This document shows, piece by piece, positions 1-7,800 of a stretch of 13,360 nt of DNA; positions within the stretch are counted from its first letter, which is position 1, and each line of letters opens with the position of its first letter. Below the pieces are notes generated by a model that saw only the letters and a program-made list of their open reading frames with translations, ran no database searches and had not been told where the DNA came from. The position numbers and the translations under genes were made by a program. Source of the DNA: Deltaproteobacteria bacterium (lineage in GTDB: Bacteria; Desulfobacterota; Desulfarculia; Adiutricales; Adiutricaceae); contig JAIRZX010000408.1 of the NCBI GenBank assembly GCA_031267005.1, positions 1 through 13,360 of the forward strand, in the 5' to 3' direction.

Positions 1-501
1 AATTTATTTGGCCACACTGGTTATGCCTATGTAATGGTAGATTTCAATAGAAAAAATGATGAAACTTATAAATATGAATTTAAAAAACATTATGATAAAA
101 AAAATTCCAACATCAAAAATAAACCCGATAATTATGGGGCATTCATCATTTTATCCTCTACAAACATCCCAATTAAAGAGGTACTTCCACTATATTACAC
201 CAGGCAAAAAATATAACAGGTGTTTTATATCTCTAAAACCAATACAAGTTTACAGCCCCCAAGAGTCCATTGTTTTGAAAGGTATAGAGGGCATGTAATG
301 ATAAATTTTATTAGCACAACTTTGTATCTTATGCTCAATAAACTTCTTGAAAAGTGTAAATATAACGCTAGTCGCGCATTGTATTAGATGAATCGACTTA
401 GCATTAACATGGAAAACGGAAAAACTTATTCGATTGAAGAAAGAATCCAAGACGTTAACATGATTATACAAGCGCTTAACTTTAAGCTTCCTGTTTTATA
501 A
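1..501 (+). pseudogene. Decayed DDE transposase, C-terminal part (IS4/IS1634 type)
   Basis: Frame 1 is open from the window edge and reads as the end of a DDE transposase: a GYAYVMVDFNRKND region, a strand GAFIILSST, then the IS4-type signature Y-x2-R-x3-E-x6-K. Y is codon 193-195, R 202-204 and K 235-237. The E position (214-216) is TAA, one base from GAA. A second in-frame stop, TAG, is at 385-387. Between and after the stops the frame keeps family-like sequence, including RGHVMINFISTTLYLMLNKL and a C-terminal ERIQDVNMIIQALNF, and ends at TAA 499-501. Loss of the third catalytic acidic residue makes an active product very unlikely. The 5' part lies outside the window. The hairpin at 530-561 may be near the element's end, but I could not find the matching inverted repeat. 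Assignment to IS1634 rather than another IS4-like group is from memory of the motif pattern. Confidence 0.8.
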
Positions 502-997
502 ATATTGCTATTTATTTATGCCATGCTCCGGAAATGATCTTTCTGCAGCAAGAAGATTTCCAGAAATATAGATAATTAATAAATTTAAAATGTTTAAAAA
601 ATACTGTTTTAACATTATTTTAAAAAATAATATTGAAAAAAATTTGAGATTTTAAATGAGTTAGAAGGGAAAGAGTTGCCTTTGCTGTCAAGTAACGCGG
701 CTTGCTGTTTCACTGATTGGCTTGCGAGTTCACCGGAAGGATAACTGACGGGTCCGGGGCGGTCGCCCTCCCTTGCGCTGCCACTCGTCTTTGTAATTCC
801 GCCCTCCTTTTGGGGGCGCCGCCAGGTAGTCCCGGGAAAGCAAGATGTAAGATGACATTCTGGTTGAGAGGCCCAAATATTGTCTTTAGTATCTTGAAGT
901 GAAAATCGAAAAGGCTAAATGACTTGAAGATAAAGGAGACTCGGCAAATCGGCGGGTAGTTGCCGAAGGAATCGGCGTCAAGAAACGGGACCGTGTA
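502..997. other. Non-coding stretch, AT-rich then mixed composition
   Basis: I see no convincing gene here. The first 150 bases are extremely AT-rich. They hold a stem-loop at 530-561 (GGAAAT pairs with ATTTCC and TCTT with AAGA across a GA/AG internal loop) and a perfect AT palindrome at 614-631. From about 680 the composition rises sharply. Another stem-loop at 941-966 pairs TCGGCAA with TTGCCGA around 12 nt. An open frame at 717-902 has no ribosome binding site and no recognisable protein pattern. The stretch may be scar tissue from insertion of the neighbouring element. Confidence 0.5.
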
Positions 998-1026
998 TTG
1001 ACACGTATACTGAATATCGTTATTTT
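998..1026 (+). promoter_or_regulatory. Sigma70-like promoter upstream of the AAA/nuclease gene
   Basis: A perfect -35 TTGACA (998-1003), a 17-nt spacer and TATTTT (1021-1026, four of six consensus bases) make a good housekeeping-type promoter reading toward the AAA/nuclease gene. The inverted repeat CGTGT-ATTG-ACACG (992-1005) overlaps the -35 and could be an operator. Transcription would start near 1033, giving a leader of about 500 nt before the large gene. A 7-bp stem-loop (TCCGAAA/TTTCGGA, 1042-1068) would lie at the 5' end of that transcript. Confidence 0.5.
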
Positions 1027-1390
1027 AATAATTAGGCATTATCCGAAATCACGAACCGGGGTTTCGGAACCCGACCATATATTACGCGCTAGGATTTGAA
1101 AAAAAAATCCAGGAGAGGATTTCAGGGATATGGGATTTAAGCGGAATAATAATAATTTAATGTTTCCTTATATTTTGATATTTGGATTTGGACTGATCAT
1201 GCATGTTTAAGCTCTGACGGATTTCCACGAGAGCTGGGCAATCGGGGATGACGGCTGCACAGCGAAGATCGTGGCCAGTGGGAGACCCGAAAAGGGAAAG
1301 GGCGGGAGAGGAGAGAGCGGAGTGGGAGATGGCGGCGAGAAAGACGACGGTGCCCGGCGTCCGGGCTAAGACGTCGCTAGGATGCTAATT
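1027..1390 (+). other. Probable structured leader, no gene seen
   Basis: No gene is visible. Hairpins can form at 1042-1068 (TCCGAAA/TTTCGGA) and at 1092-1110 (GGATTT/AAATCC around a GAAAAAA loop). From about 1288 to 1335 the + strand is almost entirely purine, with several GGG runs. If the promoter at 998-1026 is real, this is the 5' leader of the small ORF and the AAA/nuclease gene. Confidence 0.35.
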
Positions 1391-1522
1391 ATGAACAACA
1401 AGAACGGTCCGATCGAAAACGCGCGTCTCAGTTCAGCAGGAAGACTGCGGCGTTTCTTCCGTTGCGGTAAACGGCACGTGAACAGACTGGGAGATTCCCT
1501 GCGGCGTAAATTCGTGAGGTAG
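1391..1522 (+). CDS. Candidate 43-residue arginine-rich small protein
   Basis: This short frame starts at ATG 1391, eight bases after AGGA (1379-1382), and stops at TAG 1520-1522. An in-frame ATG at 1382 would add three residues but has no room for a ribosome binding site. The peptide starts MNNKNGPIENARLSS and ends in a strongly basic half (RLRRFF, RRKFVR) with one cysteine. I do not recognise a family. Its stop lies five bases before the ATG of the AAA/nuclease gene, and the likely ribosome binding site of that gene (GTGAGGT, 1514-1520) sits inside its last codons. This arrangement is typical of translational coupling or a leader peptide. It could also be a chance frame, since nothing beyond spacing and the AGGA supports it. 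Confidence 0.3.
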   Translation: MNNKNGPIENARLSSAGRLRRFFRCGKRHVNRLGDSLRRKFVR

Positions 1523-1527
1523 CCTAG

Positions 1528-3414
1528 ATGGGAACTATTGGAGGCGGTATTCCAAAAATCGGAAACAACCTCGTCAACTTCTCTGAATTGAGAAACGAAG
1601 GATACGTCTACGTTGACAAGACCGGTTTTGTCCATGAACTTCTCGGCGGCGACGTCAAACTCCTGTTCCTTTCCCGCCCGAGGCGGTTCGGCAAAACGCT
1701 TTTGATCGATACCATTGAAGAAGCCGCGGTCGGCAGGAAAGAACTCTTTGCCGGACTCGCCATAGACAAGTTGCGTAAGGCAGATGATTGGCCCAGTTCG
1801 CACGTGCTGAGGATAGGCATGAGCAGTTTTGGCGACAACCCGGACTTGCTGGACAGCAACCTCGCCGATTTTCTGCATTCTTTCGCTTCGCTAAGAGGAT
1901 TCGGCATTACAGCTGAGAATTCAGCCTATTGCTTAACGCAAGTAATCAGGACTCTTTCCAGTAATTATGCAGATATACCGATACTCACTGACAATATTGA
2001 AACGAAAGACGCGCTGATTGCCGACCGCAGTAAAATTATCATCCTGATCGACGAGTATGATTCGCCGATAATTAATAATATCACTAATCCACGCAATCTT
2101 GATATCGTAAAAAAGACTTTTCACGGCTTCTATAACGCTTTGAAATCATGTGACAGCATGATCGAACGCGTTTTCATAACAGGTATCACAAAATACGCCC
2201 AATTGTCCGTATTTTCGGCTATGAACAATCTCAGGGATATCACTTTCCAACCTCGATACGCGACAATATGCGGGTTCACTCCGGATGAAATTTTAAAATG
2301 CTATTCCCCGCATCTTAGCGCGGTTTTGGACGACTTCCATGAGAAGAAGGAATTCGGCCCTGGTTTTACGATCGAAAAACTCATGAAACGTATAACCGAA
2401 TGGTACGACGGGTACAGCTGGAACGGAGTGGACACAGTTATCAACCCTATATCGCTTCAAAATTTTCTTCTTGATCATATTTTTGATAATTTTTGGATTC
2501 GTACTGGAGGATTAAATTTTATTAATCAAATGAACATTAAGGATGATTTTTTCGCTAAAGTGTGTAACGGCAGCCAGGAATTCAGCGGAAGCATGGATAT
2601 TCAGGACGCGGGCGATGCCGATCCTGTAGCGATGATGCTCCAGTCAGGCTATCTTACCCTGCGCAAGCGGCAGAAATCCGATGAAAAATCTAAACTTTAC
2701 CTTGCCGTGCCGAACAAGGAAGTCGGCATGTCGATCATGAAGATTTATATTGATTCCCGTATAATCCCGTTAATTTCGTCAGAAAACGATCTTTTCAATT
2801 CCGCAAGATGCAAAGAATTCTGCAACGCTTTCTGCCAAGGCGAATTGGATCGCGCTGAGGAACTCCTGCGAGGTTTCCTTAACGTAATACCGTTCACGCT
2901 ACACGGGAAAACTGAATCCTTTTACCGCGCCTTTCTGCTTTCCATTTTTAAGATGTCGGATTTTGAGGTCGAGCCTCAACATACTATAGCTGGAGGTATT
3001 ATAGATCTTGTTGTCACTACTCCTGATGAGAGTGTTTTGGTAACGGAAATAAAATATGCCAAATCGGGCGACATACATGATACACTTTCTAATCATTCGT
3101 CAAATAAAATATCAGCCGCGGATGAAAAGAAGCTCAATTCCCGTATCAATGCCGCTTTCAGGAATATAATCAAAAATGGATATCTCCAGCCTTACTCAGG
3201 CAGAAAAAATCCTGTCCGTGCCGTTGCGGTAGCAGTATGCGGCAAGACATTCGTCAGGATCAGAAGCTTTTCGGCAGAAGAACTTCTCAAGAATGCCCAT
3301 GAATTGTTAAAAGGCGCGGACCGCAGGAAACCCGGACCGGCCGCCATCCCCGCCGGGGGGGATGAGCCTCCGCTGAAACACCGCCCGCCCAGGAACAAAC
3401 GCCCCGGGAAGTAG
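1528..3414 (+). CDS. AAA-ATPase-like / PD-(D/E)xK nuclease fusion (DUF1703 type)
   Basis: The 628-residue protein matches the AAA-ATPase_like (PF09820) plus PDDEXK_9 (PF08011) architecture. The N-terminus has the family hallmark YVDKT followed by SRPRRFGKT (residues 49-57), a Walker A-like loop. IIILIDEYDSPI (Walker B, D175-E176) and TGITKYAQLSVFSAMNNLRD follow. After a helical middle with YDGYSW, the C-terminal domain carries GIIDLVV (D493) and EIKY (E507, K509), the nuclease active-site pattern. Families like this are presumed DNA-acting ATPase-nucleases, often present in many copies per genome, with no settled role; some may be tied to mobile DNA or defence. The start is ATG 1528 after GAGGT. 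Its composition is far less GC-rich than the vgrG genes, which suggests transfer. The last 35 or so residues form a basic, proline-rich tail encoded by abruptly GC-rich DNA with a run of seven G (3355-3361), unlike the family's usual end. No signal peptide or membrane segment is seen, so it should be cytoplasmic. Confidence 0.93.
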   Translation: MGTIGGGIPKIGNNLVNFSELRNEGYVYVDKTGFVHELLGGDVKLLFLSRPRRFGKTLLIDTIEEAAVGRKELFAGLAIDKLRKADDWPSSHVLRIGMSSFGDNPDLLDSNLADFLHSFASLRGFGITAENSAYCLTQVIRTLSSNYADIPILTDNIETKDALIADRSKIIILIDEYDSPIINNITNPRNLDIVKKTFHGFYNALKSCDSMIERVFITGITKYAQLSVFSAMNNLRDITFQPRYATICGFTPDEILKCYSPHLSAVLDDFHEKKEFGPGFTIEKLMKRITEWYDGYSWNGVDTVINPISLQNFLLDHIFDNFWIRTGGLNFINQMNIKDDFFAKVCNGSQEFSGSMDIQDAGDADPVAMMLQSGYLTLRKRQKSDEKSKLYLAVPNKEVGMSIMKIYIDSRIIPLISSENDLFNSARCKEFCNAFCQGELDRAEELLRGFLNVIPFTLHGKTESFYRAFLLSIFKMSDFEVEPQHTIAGGIIDLVVTTPDESVLVTEIKYAKSGDIHDTLSNHSSNKISAADEKKLNSRINAAFRNIIKNGYLQPYSGRKNPVRAVAVAVCGKTFVRIRSFSAEELLKNAHELLKGADRRKPGPAAIPAGGDEPPLKHRPPRNKRPGK

Positions 3415-3417
3415 TTT

Positions 3418-3432
3418 AACTGCAACGCAGTT
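3418..3432 (+). terminator. Small hairpin just after the AAA/nuclease stop
   Basis: AACTGC (3418-3423) pairs perfectly with GCAGTT (3427-3432) around AAC, starting three bases after the stop codon. The bases that follow are CTCTGG rather than a T-run, so it is a weak terminator candidate at best. A second perfect hairpin, CAGTC-TT-GACTG (3472-3483), and a TTTTTT run at 3509-3514 lie further down and might act instead. Confidence 0.3.
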
Positions 3433-4437
3433 CTCTGGCATGTCGTTCTGCTGATGTTCGTAAAAAGTATCCAGTCTTGACTGTGTCGAAGAAGACGAGA
3501 GCGCTCTGTTTTTTAGGGATGGCGAACATTTCGCTAAGCGGAGAGGGATCGGGCGGCGAAAAGATGGGCAACTCTGGTCGATGGCTTTAGCCTCCCCTTC
3601 TCCTTTGCGGGCCCCGTTTAAAAAAGGGCAGGCGCTGGATGGCTGGAATCCATTGCCATTCCGGTTAAATATTAGAATAATTTACATGAAATGGCCTTAT
3701 TATATGAGGATTTGTTCAAACGCTTTGTTTATTATTTAACTTGAATGGAAATGCCGCGGCCGAAAGCGACATTGCTGGAGAACTCGGCGCCATCGCCTGG
3801 CTATGAGGCGTCACGTTTAGGCAAGCAATATCCTCCTCCTTCGAAAGACCATCGCCGTGATGATTTGAACAGTTCTGGGATGGCTCCGGGTTGGCTCCGG
3901 GTTGGCTCTGGGGTGTTGTTGGAAGAGACGTTGAGCCGCCCCCCCCGCCCCTGCTTTTTGAAGTTTTGACGCTACCGCGATCATTTTCAAACGGAATAAA
4001 GCCATGATCATCTCATGGAATACAGCCGCCGTTTCGCATTTAAACCAAAGGGCCCCTTGCCTAAACCGGGGGAGGGTTTTGTCGACCGCTTCCCGAGTTC
4101 CAGCGGGGCCTCAGGCATCGCCCCTCCGAGATTTTAATCGGTCGCGCGGGTCCCGGGGTGCGGAGCCGCGCGTCAAGGGAAGCCCCCGGCCCGGCGTTCA
4201 GGATGCCGGGCCCGGACGGGGTTACGGCGGGTAACGGTCGGGCGGCTGAAGACTTGGCGCCAACCGCTTCGCTGAACGCGGCAACTGGTCCGCCCCGTTC
4301 TTCCTCGGCGGAGAGCCGAATCCGCCAGGGAGAAAGCGTCCTCGGCCTGCGGCGGCTGGATTCGTCGGGAATTCCGTCCATGGCACGGGGCTTGCTAAAC
4401 TGACTCCGGCCCTTTCGCCCGCCTGTTCCGGGGATCG
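3433..4437. other. 1-kb stretch without a recognisable gene; composition boundary
   Basis: No supported gene. The stretch is mixed: moderate composition to about 3,650, an AT-rich patch at about 3,660-3,745, then a steady rise to the very GC-rich vgrG side after about 3,950. Open frames such as 3745-3969 and several between 4004 and 4403 lack ribosome binding sites and have low-complexity, Arg/Pro/Gly-rich products typical of GC-rich non-coding DNA. The 11-bp triplicate at 3880-3912 lies here. This looks like the junction between an inserted lower-GC segment and the resident GC-rich chromosome. Confidence 0.45.
3880..3912 (+). repeat. Three tandem copies of an 11-bp unit
   Basis: The unit TTGGCTCCGGG occurs three times in a row, with one change in the first copy (A for the first T) and one in the last (T for C). 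Since 11 is not a multiple of 3 and no gene covers it, it is most likely slippage-derived. Confidence 0.8.
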
Positions 4438-4466
4438 TTGACAGCCGGGCGGGAAAGGGGCAAATT
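4438..4466 (+). promoter_or_regulatory. Promoter-like element upstream of vgrG1
   Basis: TTGACA (4438-4443), a 17-nt spacer and CAAATT (4461-4466) lie 402 bp before the vgrG1 start codon. The -10 is poor (three of six consensus bases), so the element would be weak alone. Its support comes from comparison: the same -35 with the same spacing to CAGATT occurs 432 bp before vgrG2 (8273-8301). Shared bases include the preceding G, a GGG just before the -10, and ATT-N-ATT across and after it. The rest of the two leaders does not look alike. Confidence 0.4.
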
Positions 4467-4839
4467 GATTCGAATTATCGATTTCCCCGCTTCCGGCCGA
4501 GGAGCCTCCCCGGCCCGTCCGTCAGGTAGGCGGCTCCGGCCCTTCCTCGCGAAGGGCGCGGCGCGGGAAGGCGCGTCCGTGCTTGGAGGACATGCCTTTA
4601 GGCGCGTCCTGACACCGCCGGGAAAGCCTTCGGGCCGCACCGTGACAGCGCCCGGGAAACGGCCGGGCCGAGCCGGGGACGGGCCGTCTTTCGCGGGTTC
4701 GCGGCGTAAGGTTCGGTTTATTAAGGTTTCGGGTCAAAGGAAGAAGGATGAGGGATTTGCGGGAGCCGGGCCCTGCGTCGGGGCGCGGCCCCGAAGCAGG
4801 GAACGAGACGGCCCCGGCCGGGGCCGGCGGGAGGTCACA
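4467..4839 (+). other. GC-rich leader of vgrG1
   Basis: The vgrG1 frame happens to stay open upstream to 4438. The implied 134-residue extension is Arg/Gly/Pro low-complexity and ignores the good ribosome binding site at 4829-4835, so I read the stretch as untranslated. It contains a 10-bp direct repeat AGGCGCGTCC (4569-4578 and 4600-4609) and a perfect 16-bp palindrome just before the ribosome binding site. No RNA family is recognised. Confidence 0.4.
4810..4825 (+). promoter_or_regulatory. Perfect 16-bp palindrome abutting the vgrG1 ribosome binding site
   Basis: GGCCCCGG is followed directly by its reverse complement CCGGGGCC, ending four bases before GGGAGGT. As RNA it folds as a 6-bp GC stem with a GGCC loop next to the Shine-Dalgarno and could tune initiation. 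The core CCCGGCCGGG recurs upstream of vgrG2 (8665-8674). High local GC makes such palindromes easier to find by chance. Confidence 0.4.
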
Positions 4840-7800
4840 ATGGCCATGGACAACCAGACGAAATTCGATCTGAGCTTTTCCGCGCTGCCGGAGCTGGAGC
4901 TCCACGTGCTGAGGTTCAAGGGCAAGGCCGCTTTGAACTCCCTTTACGCCCTGGAGATAACGGCCCTGGTCAAGGCTGGCGATCTCAAGGGCAAGGGGCC
5001 GGAAGACTTCTTCGCCGGCGGCGCCTCCCTGAGGCTGCGCGACGATTCCCGCGCGCCGCGCACGGCGCCCGGCGGGCCCCAGGCCTGGGACTGCTCGTGG
5101 AACGGGGTCGTTACCGGGTTCCGGAAGTCGGGCCGCGCCGGGGACTACGCGGTCCTGGAGATTTCTCTGGAGCCGGCGCTCTCGATGCTCCGGGGGCAGG
5201 TCCAGAGCCGCATACACCTGGGCGAGTCCAGTTGCGACATAGTGCGCGACAGCCTGGTGTTCGGGGGGCTGGCAGCTGACGGCTTCCGCTTCGCCTTCGA
5301 CAGGCAGGCCTACCCCAAGCGGGAATTCGCTTTCCAGCACGAGGAGGACCTGGAGTCCTTCGTGATGAGGATCCTGGAGCGCGAGGGAATAGGGCTCTCG
5401 TTCGACCAGACGGGGGACAGGGAGATCGCGGTTTTCACGGACGCGAACTCGCAGTTCCCCCCCCTCATGGACGGCCAGGGGGAACTCGTCGCCTCGGCCG
5501 CCGACGTGTCCGGGCTGGGCTCGGAGGCGGACAAGCCGCGGATCTTCGGCATGAGGAGCGTCGTCCGCGTTCCGAAGGCCAAGGTGAGGCTCAAGGACTA
5601 CAACTGGGAGAACCCCAACAGGCCGCTCGAGGTCCGCCTGGACGTGTGCTCCTGGGGGCGGGGCGAGATCTACCTGTACGGCGAGAATTTCGACTCCCTG
5701 CACGAGGGGAGGAGGCTCGCCGGAATCAGGAAGGAAGAGGAGCTGTGGGGCTCGGAAGCCTTCGTCGCCGAGAGCCGGATCCCCGGCCTCATGCCCGGGC
5801 TGACGTTCGAAGTGGAGAAGTCGGGCGAGGACGGCTACGACGGCCGCTACGTGGTAGCCGCCGACGAGATGGCCGGGAGCCAGGCCGCGAGGGTCGCGGC
5901 GGGGCTGGGCGTCGATCTGGGGGCCCTGGTCCAGGAAGAGCCCTCCGAGGTGACCCACCGGCTGGCCCTGGCGCGGATCGATCTCCCCTACAGGCCCGCG
6001 CGCTCGCGCGCGGTCCCCAAGATCGCGGGCCAGATAACCGCTTGGATAGACGGCGAGGGCTCGGGGGACCAGCCCGAGATGGACGGCTACGGGCGCTACA
6101 AGGTGCTTTTCCCCCTGGACGTCTCGGGACGGGGGAGCGGCAAGGCGAGCGGCTGGGTCCGCATGGCCCAGCCCTACACGGGCGCGGGCTACGGCCAGAA
6201 CTTCCCGCTGACCCCCGGCACCGAGGTCCTCGTGGCCTTCGTGGACGGGAACCCGGACCGCCCGGTCATAACCGGCTCGGTGGCGAACGCCGAGACGGGC
6301 TCGCTCGTCAACTCCTCGGCGCCGAACGCGGCGGGGATGGGCACCAAGGGCGGGGGATCGCTCATGTTCTCCAACGAGCCCACGAAGCAGAACGTGACGC
6401 TGTCGGCCGGTTCCGACCGCGGGCACATCACCCTCGCGTCCGGCTCGCCCACCACCGCCGCCCTCTACGCCGACGTGGTGTCCACCACCACTACGGTCAA
6501 CAACAACACGAGCACCTTCCTGTCCAGCAACGCGGCGGGCTACCAGTACGCCGTAAAGGCCGGGGACGACACCATACGGAGGATGGTGCTCGTGATGGCG
6601 TCGCTCAGGCAGGCCGTCGAGACGGCCGCCGAAGCGGCGGGCCAGGCCTACGCGCAGAGTTCCGACTCCGGGGTCAAGGCCCGGGCGGAGCTGGCCAACA
6701 ACGTGGCCGCCATAGTCGACTACTCCATCGCGCCGTTGCAGCCGCTCCTGCAGGTCTCCATCCAGAAATGCCAGGAACCGGATCCCGATCCCAGGATCCC
6801 GGACCCGAACTTGATCACGATAAGCGGCGACTCGACGGGTTCCAAGGCCGTCTGGGCGAGCAAAACCCCCTACGGGGCGAACACCTGGGCGGGGTGGCTC
6901 ACGGGGTTCCTCCTGCTCATGAAGCCCTTGAGGGACATTTCGACCGGCTACAAGAACATCCAGGATTTCGAGCACCCCGCCGATCCCGATAAAGTGCCCC
7001 CTCCCATGTCGGAGGACGGGAAAAGGTCGGCCCGGGGAGTGGCCTACACGACCGAAATATCGAAGGTAACGGCCGACATAATCTCTCTCGGGACCCTCCT
7101 GGCGAGCCTCTGGGGCGCCGGGGGGGCGATGGAGGCCAAGGGGATCCTTATCCACAACAAGGACTCCTACGTGGACGTCCTGTCCAACACCTGGGCGGGC
7201 GTCTCCGCCAAGGGCGGGCCGCTTCTCCTGGAGTCCAACAGCCCAAGCTGCGCCGACGACATGCGCTGCGCGGTGGTGCCGGGCTCCTCGGGGCTCTCCT
7301 ACTGCCTCGCCTCGGAGGCGGACGGGGCCCCGGTCGCCCAGCCCAAGGAGACCAACGGGATCCTGCTCCACGGGAAGCTCGTCCGGACGATGGCGGACGA
7401 GCTCTCGCTCACCGCCACGCAGAGGGTAGTCGCCAAGACCTACGGAGGCATAACGCTCGCTACAGGGCTCAACGCCGCCCCGCCCGCCCCGCCGGTGACG
7501 GGCTACAACGCCCTGTCCTCCCGAAACGTGAATGTCGGCTACGACAGGAATTTCGGCAAGGGCGTAGACATATCGGCCCTTGACGCCGGATCGCAGATCC
7601 GCATCCAGACCGCGGCGGCGCCGGATCCGGTAAATATCATCTGCGGCTCTTCCGCGGGCGCCGAGGCGAAGAAGCTCTCCATGGCCGAGGGTGGCGTCAA
7701 GCTCCAGAACGGCTCCGCCACGTTCCTGGACATGCAGGACGGAGGGGTCGCGCTCCAGCTCTCCGATACCGCCAAGCTGTCGATGGAGCCGACGTCGCTT

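Noticed and set aside
614..631. Perfect AT-only palindrome as a terminator for the transposase remnant
   Set aside because: It is made only of A and T in a region that is nearly all A and T, so it is expected by chance and would be a weak stem.
717..902. 61-codon open frame on the + strand
   Set aside because: No ribosome binding site, no family resemblance, and a composition like non-coding flanking DNA.
1288..1335. G-quadruplex in the purine-rich tract
   Set aside because: Only three GGG runs are close together. A fourth needs a loop of 11 or more bases, so the motif is weak.
1366..1878. 170-codon open frame on the minus strand
   Set aside because: It overlaps the well-supported start and Walker A region of the AAA/nuclease gene and has no recognisable domain.
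3745..3969. 74-codon open frame on the + strand
   Set aside because: No ribosome binding site, and it runs through the 11-bp tandem repeat. The product has no recognisable pattern.
4438..4839. N-terminal extension of VgrG1 by 134 residues
   Set aside because: Low-complexity basic sequence with no counterpart in VgrG2 or VgrG3. A proper Shine-Dalgarno precedes ATG 4840, and the family start aligns there.
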